Positions 59,456 through 64,000 of a stretch of 64,000 nucleotides of DNA are shown piece by piece. The notes beneath the pieces were generated by a model. It had not been told where the DNA came from, did no database searches, and was given only the letters and a program-made list of their open reading frames with translations. Position 1 is the first letter of the stretch. Each line of letters starts with the position of its first letter. A program made the translations under genes and the position numbers. Source of the DNA: Prostheceraeus crozeri (lineage: Eukaryota > Platyhelminthes > Polycladida > Euryleptidae). The stretch is taken from contig CAJQUW010012972.1 of assembly GCA_907163375.1 (NCBI GenBank), positions 62,001-126,000 of the forward strand, written 5' to 3'.

Positions 59456-60836
59456 GCTTTGGCATATCAACATCAGAGGTCTTCTCACAAATTTGGATGA
59501 ACTTAAAGTGCAAATATTATCTCACCGTCCCGCTTTTGTATTTATATCGGAAACTTTCCTATCAGCTAAGATTCCACAATCGATTCTCAATATTAGTGGG
59601 TACTATATCATACGTAAAGATCGCGAATCTTTTGGAGGTGGACTTATCATCTATGTCAAAGAACAAAACACCTTATCTACGCGTATCACGAAACTGGAGT
59701 CGGACGAATTCGAAACGATATGGATGTCTATCAGAACTACCAATGCACTATTCTTGACCTGCTTCGCCTACCGTCCCCCCAACTCCAACATGCACATTTT
59801 ATCACACATCAAATCCGCCCTTGAATCACACAACCCTAAGTACAATATCTCTCCTCTGATCATAGGCGACTTTAACTGTCACAACTCCAACTGGCTAGAG
59901 ACCGAAATCACTGACAGGAACGGCCAGACCATGGAGTCATTCTGCGTAGAGCTAGGACTTTCGCAATTGGTAAAATCAATAACCCGTACTCCTGATAACA
60001 ATTCATCCAGCCCGTCTCTTCTGGACCTCGTTCTATCTCCTGATACTGACCTCATCGAATCTGTCGACGTTTTACCCCCTATTGGCTCGGCCGATCACAG
60101 CCTAATCAAGATCTCAATTCCTGAAACTCAAATGAACGCTCCAAACGATGACCGCGCAAGAACTGTCTACGATTTCAACATGATCAAAGATTGGAGTGCT
60201 ATCCAAAACTTTATACTTCTTACTGATTGGTCACCCTTGTTTGAATCAACATCCATAGATGATGCCTGGAAGTTCTTCAGTAAAACAGTCCAAGAAATTC
60301 TGTTCAGCCATGTCCCGATAAAATCTGTTCAAAAGCATCAATACAATCTACCTTTCATTACTGATGACTTTCGACGTTTCTATATCCAAAAGAAGCAGTA
60401 CTGGAATCGATATAAGGGCACTAATTCTGAATTTGACCTACTTCAATATCGCTCCAATCGAAACGCATTGAGCTCTGAAATCCATAGGATCCGTCTCGAA
60501 GGATACCGAAAGAAGATTGACTCACTTCTAGCTGCTCCTTCTACTAGACGATACTGGAAACTAGATGGACAACTCTATAAATTTTCTGGTGCACCTCCGA
60601 ATCTACCGGATCTCCGCTACAATAACGACTATTACCGCTCCAACAAAGACAAAGCAGAACTTTTCAATAAAATATTTTCGGACGCACAACAAGGTGACGA
60701 AACACGTATCTTCCATACCGAAGATTGCACCCCAACAACTGATTCCATGATCTCAAATATTAATATATCTGACGATGTTGTTTTCAAAAACTGTCCACAC
60801 TTAACACTTCCAAATCCCCTGGGCCGGACAGACTGA
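59448..60836 (+). CDS. LINE ORF2, AP endonuclease and linker
   Basis: MIELWHINIRGLLTNLDELK opens the endonuclease; VFISETFLS carries the catalytic Glu, LIIGDFNCHNSNW the Asp/Asn motif, and GSADHSLIKI the final His. A basic linker of about 150 residues follows. The frame leaves the family match near 60815 (NPLGRTD, where SPGPDRLSN is expected), so one frameshift lies there. The reverse transcriptase continues in the next entry. Confidence 0.92.
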   Translation: MIELWHINIRGLLTNLDELKVQILSHRPAFVFISETFLSAKIPQSILNISGYYIIRKDRESFGGGLIIYVKEQNTLSTRITKLESDEFETIWMSIRTTNALFLTCFAYRPPNSNMHILSHIKSALESHNPKYNISPLIIGDFNCHNSNWLETEITDRNGQTMESFCVELGLSQLVKSITRTPDNNSSSPSLLDLVLSPDTDLIESVDVLPPIGSADHSLIKISIPETQMNAPNDDRARTVYDFNMIKDWSAIQNFILLTDWSPLFESTSIDDAWKFFSKTVQEILFSHVPIKSVQKHQYNLPFITDDFRRFYIQKKQYWNRYKGTNSEFDLLQYRSNRNALSSEIHRIRLEGYRKKIDSLLAAPSTRRYWKLDGQLYKFSGAPPNLPDLRYNNDYYRSNKDKAELFNKIFSDAQQGDETRIFHTEDCTPTTDSMISNINISDDVVFKNCPHLTLPNPLGRTD

Positions 60837-60937
60837 GCAACCTTTTTCTTACCCAATGTGCTACAGAGCTAACTCCGATCTTGTCCCACCTATATCGCGT
60901 ATCCTTAGAAAACTGCAAACTACCTGATGAGTGAAAA

Positions 60938-61741
60938 ATGGCCACAGTGGTGCCAGTATACAAGCGAAAAGGAGATCATGCCAACCCTGACAATTATCGT
61001 CCCATCTCCCTGACGTCATCTATTGTGAAAGTTATGGAAGATATCATAAACAACCAACTATCCAACTTCCTCTGTCACAACAAAATTTTGCACGAACATC
61101 AGTTTGGTTTTCTCAAAGGTCATTCTGCAGCAGAGCAAGTTGCGCTTCTTCAACAAAAATGGACTACAGCCATGGAGAAAAATCAGACAACAGCGATTGC
61201 CTTTCTGGATTTATCCAATGCCTTTGGTACAGTTCCACACGAGGCCTTGCGTCACAGACTACTGGCCTCAGGTATTCGTGGTAACCTCTACGGATGGATT
61301 TCCAACTACCTCACAAATCGTCAACAACAGACCAGAGTAGGGAACTCTTTCTCGTCATGGAAGCCTCTATCCGCGGGTGTTCCTCAGGGCGGTGTTCTTG
61401 CACCCACCCTCTTTACCCTCTTCATTAACTCTCTCATAAAGGCCGTTAATTCCAAACCCTTCGAAAACTATCCGCCTGTTGAGTGTATGACAAACGCGGA
61501 TGATTCATTAATATATGCTTCCCATACTGATCCTGTCATGGCAGTTGCGTACGTCAACAAATCTCTTCAAGACATTCTTGCATGGTCCAAAACATGGGGT
61601 ATGAAGTTCAACACCACAAAAACTGTATCTATGCTAATCTCCAAGTCCAAGAAAAGACCCGCTCCGAAAGGAATAACCTTCGAAAACAAACTCATTTCTT
61701 TCTCTCAAATCCACGCATCTTGGTATTGTTCTTACAAATAA
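60938..61741 (+). CDS. LINE ORF2, reverse transcriptase
   Basis: MATVVPVYKRKGDHANPDNY with RPISLTSSIVKVMEDIIN, FGFLKGHSAAEQVALLQQ, IAFLDLSNAFGTVPHEAL, AGVPQGGVLAPTLFTLFINS and CMTNADDSLIYASH form the palm. The catalytic box reads NADD instead of YADD or FADD. The match extends upstream to about 60815 in this frame but passes a TGA at about 60931 where a Trp codon is expected. Similarity moves to another frame near 61710. Confidence 0.9.
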   Translation: MATVVPVYKRKGDHANPDNYRPISLTSSIVKVMEDIINNQLSNFLCHNKILHEHQFGFLKGHSAAEQVALLQQKWTTAMEKNQTTAIAFLDLSNAFGTVPHEALRHRLLASGIRGNLYGWISNYLTNRQQQTRVGNSFSSWKPLSAGVPQGGVLAPTLFTLFINSLIKAVNSKPFENYPPVECMTNADDSLIYASHTDPVMAVAYVNKSLQDILAWSKTWGMKFNTTKTVSMLISKSKKRPAPKGITFENKLISFSQIHASWYCSYK

Positions 61742-62357
61742 CCTGAAGTATGAAAATCACGTCAAACATATATGCTCCAAAATAAACAGAGAACTCTACG
61801 CGTTTCGTATTTTGTGCTCCAACATTCCCTACTGTAAAGATCTCCTCATTCAACTATACAAGACATACATTCGGCCACACCTGGAATATGGATCCCTCGC
61901 CTTCGCTGGAATTGGCAAAGTACTGTCAGACAGGCTTGAATCTCTACAAAACAGAGCCATCAGATATATTTTGCGTTTGCCTCTCCGTACCCATCTCGGT
62001 CGGACTCATTATGATGAGGTTAAGCTCGAGCTGCTGTCTGTTCGCCGTGCTCGTATCATTGCAAGCGCAGCCTATAAAATGACTAACGATACTTGTCCCC
62101 GTGCTTTTCTCTTATATAAACCCTTACAACGTCAGCTCAATTACAACCTCAGACAAACCTACTATGAGCTGCCTAAAAATATGCAGCCCACTAATCCGCC
62201 ATCCGAGCGCTTTCGGCGGGCACCTTTATCCCTCACAAGTGGCATTATAAACATTCTTCCCCACTCATCCCTACAATCATGTTCCCTGTCAGCTTTTCAA
62301 ACACACCTGAAATCCCTTGCCTCACATGTTTTGTGTAATTTTCCGAATCAGTCTTAA
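61715..62357 (+). CDS. LINE ORF2, thumb and C-terminus
   Basis: The match resumes with YENHVKHICSKINRELYAFR and continues with LIQLYKTYIRPHLEYGSLAF, LESLQNRAIRYILRLPLRT and ends ...LASHVLCNFPNQS. This is the C-terminal part of a CR1/jockey-group reverse transcriptase. A 3' UTR of about 220 bases follows to 62576. Confidence 0.88.
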
Positions 62358-62576
62358 CTCTGTGTGTGTATCCACTGTCTTTGCTCAATAATGTAATGTG
62401 TGAACCTTATAGTCTTTGTATGTTGATAAGTACTTCCTATCAGTACTATTTTCAACATTATTTAGCACGTGCATTCGCGCTGTGCTAGTGTATCCAAGCA
62501 GTCTTGTAGTTGTACATCTTTCCAACGGCATATATTTGCCATGGCTAATAAAATGTTGATGAATGAAAGAATGAGT

Positions 62577-62715
62577 CAATGCTCCCAGTTGCTCTAATAG
62601 TAGTTCGATAACCTCCAAACACTGCAACCATGGTGCTATAAGGCGTAAGAAATTGTGGTGCTCCACGTTCATAAGATTGGCGCTGTGCTTATATTCCGAA
62701 TCGAAGTTGTGATAC
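62577..62715 (-). mobile_element. hAT-transposase-like repeat, copy B, displaced beginning
   Basis: TCAATGCTCCCAGTTGCTCT onward parallels copy A from about 47292 to 47440, encoding the FLRLI...WLQCLEVIELLLEQL text on the minus strand. It is separated from the rest of copy B by the LINE. Confidence 0.8.
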
Positions 62716-63120
62716 CGAAAGTGTGAAACTGTTCTTGATTACTAAGAGATGTTCAGCTGAACATAAAATATTGACAGCAGTACATAAAAAATCTACGCAT
62801 AAGAACATGAAAAATTGACGTGGGGCTCAACATTTTTTACGCCAGTTTACACAGTGCATAAATGTGCGCAGCGGTCCGACCACTGCATCGCACGGTGAAA
62901 ACGTAGAGCAAATCAGTGGAGGAATGTATGTTCTGGAACAATGTGATCAAAGACTCCGGCAAAACATCGCCGTACTCACTGATGTTCCATCAGAATCGCC
63001 AAGCTAGATGTGGCGCGGTGAGCCACTGAATGAACCGACCATGGAAAATTCCGTGATGCACCACTTCGCGAATCCGTACATTATTGGTATCTCGTTTATC
63101 TGCGATCTAATGGCAGCTGC
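62716..63120. other. No gene recognised
   Basis: A short piece near 62872 (GGTCCGACCACTGCATCGCA) resembles the sequence just beyond copy A near 47455, so the duplication may extend a little further with a gap. Confidence 0.4.
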
Positions 63121-63690
63121 ATGTCTGAATTGAGTGGACACTACCGCATAACTTGCATCAGATCGTCCGTCTCAGTAGAACTCAATGAAGATGGTATCAC
63201 AAGACATGAAGATGGTATCTTGTTGCTTGACGAGATGTTCAATCTGGTGAAAGTTATTCAGAAGCTAGTGACTCAAAACGTAGTGCAATGGAACAAATTA
63301 CTCATTTTACAAGCGACTCGTTGGACCTATTTTATAACGATGAATGCTCTGATTCTGACAGTGCAGAAGAATTATAAGTTTTGCATCCTACTACTTCAAG
63401 AAGACGTGGATCAAGAAACCGTCGTCCCCATGCGAGAATATGGACCTTCGACAATATGTCACTTAAGTATCACCTTCGTATTACTACTATATCTTTTCAA
63501 CATTAAATTGAGAATAGTCCAGATTGAATTGAGAAATGCCAAAATTGAAATGGGAATAGTCCAGATTGAAATGAGAATAGTCAAAATTGAACTGAGAATA
63601 GTCAAAATCAAAATGAGAATAGTCAATATCAAAATGGGAATAGTCAAAATTAAAATGAGAATTTTTTTAATGATTTTTCCCTACTTTTGA
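63121..63690 (+). CDS. Uncharacterised open frame ending in heptad repeats
   Basis: An open frame of 189 codons with no recognised domain; the first part is unremarkable, and the end is a run of about eight heptads of the form (I/V)(K/Q)I(E/K)(M/L)RIV. The heptads come from a 21-bp minisatellite, so the frame may be open by chance. No splice or promoter evidence supports a gene. Confidence 0.25.
   Translation: MSELSGHYRITCIRSSVSVELNEDGITRHEDGILLLDEMFNLVKVIQKLVTQNVVQWNKLLILQATRWTYFITMNALILTVQKNYKFCILLLQEDVDQETVVPMREYGPSTICHLSITFVLLLYLFNIKLRIVQIELRNAKIEMGIVQIEMRIVKIELRIVKIKMRIVNIKMGIVKIKMRIFLMIFPYF
63502..63664 (+). repeat. 21-bp minisatellite, about eight units
   Basis: Units such as ATTGAAATGAGAATAGTCAAA repeat with a strict 21-base period and scattered changes (GGGAATAGTCCAG, ATCAAAATGAGAATAGTCAA). 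Confidence 0.92.
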
Positions 63691-64000
63691 CAGTTTGTCC
63701 TTGCTAAAATCATACACAAGACAGGCCAAGACGGATCTGGATGTTGATAATGACTGTAGTTCATAGCTTTTATCATAAGTGTTTATGAAACTCACCATCT
63801 TAATTTCAAAGCATGATATATATGTACTATATCAAGTATATCGACACAAGGTGTTTATGCGTTACTTACTTATGATGCTTCATTCTTTTAGCTAACACGA
63901 CTTTGTCGTTTGGAGAATTACCCGTATTAAAAGACGCAAAAATAATAAACATTAAATAAACGTAATTTAATGATCGTGAATCAATTGATAGACATAGTAT
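63691..64000. other. No gene recognised
   Basis: AT-rich sequence to the window edge. Confidence 0.4.

Larger units (their letters stand above)
56708..62576 (+). mobile_element. CR1/jockey-group LINE, about 5.9 kb, inserted in copy B
   Basis: Comparison with copy A shows that sequence homologous to the unbroken repeat stops at about 56707 and resumes at about 62577, so the LINE accounts for everything between. It has a 5' leader with a possible tRNA-like segment, an ORF1 with PHD finger and CCHC knuckles, an ORF2 with AP endonuclease and reverse transcriptase and no RNase H, and a 3' end in AATAAAATGTTGATGAATGA. No clear target duplication was seen. The copy has several frame changes and at least one in-frame stop, so it is inactive. 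Confidence 0.88.

Noticed and set aside
1-64000. CRISPR arrays, bacterial operons, ribosome binding sites, rRNA genes
   Set aside because: Nothing of the kind is seen; the window is clearly from an animal nuclear genome.

Overview
This is a gene-poor, transposon-rich stretch of an invertebrate animal genome. The evidence is a spliced host gene with GT-AG introns, many non-LTR, Penelope-like, BEL/Pao, hAT, pogo, Tc1-like and Polinton sequences, and an AT-rich background. The species cannot be named from the sequence. One 100-base N gap sits near the left end.

The only clear host gene is NOMO (nodal modulator, an ER-membrane protein), read on the minus strand. Its start codon is at 50614. A single 2,473-base exon (48142..50614) encodes the signal peptide and roughly the first three quarters of the protein. 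The next exon recognised is 90 bases at 20328..20417, about 27.7 kb away across one intron, and a further 84-base exon is proposed at 2894..2977. All visible junctions are phase 1. At least one exon between the last two was not found, and the C-terminus lies beyond the left edge or was not recognised.

Left part (1-20 kb, inside or downstream of NOMO introns): a 1.2 kb nearly G-free low-complexity tract; two convergent pogo/Tigger-like transposase fragments; a CR1/L2-like LINE piece; a MITE and a 172-bp palindrome both sitting in TA microsatellite; and a long-inverted-repeat element (7800..15802) with 717-bp near-identical arms. A 4.9 kb LINE with a 13-bp target duplication is inserted in the latter at the arm edge. 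Then come a GIY-YIG retroelement piece, a Tc1-like relic and a jockey-like LINE piece.

Middle part (20-48 kb, the large NOMO intron): a BEL/Pao LTR fossil carries a 1,087-bp hAT-type insertion (8-bp target duplication) and, in its 3' LTR, an 11,454-bp Polinton (6-bp target duplication, about 810-bp inverted repeats). The Polinton encodes integrase with chromodomain, adenain-type protease, packaging ATPase, major capsid and several small proteins, all on the minus strand, but shows no DNA polymerase B gene. To its right are a LINE whose 3' part is inverted, a ~170-bp satellite, a Penelope-like element split by a 1,076-bp hAT-type insertion, another LINE piece, a small MITE and a hAT-transposase-like repeat (copy A).

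Right part (50.6-64 kb, upstream of NOMO): a dispersed repeat, another Penelope-like fragment, and copy B of the hAT-like repeat, which is split by a 5.9 kb CR1/jockey-group LINE. A 21-bp minisatellite encoding heptads lies near the right edge. The elements do not form a pathway; the layout is one of repeated nested insertion into and around a single long host gene.
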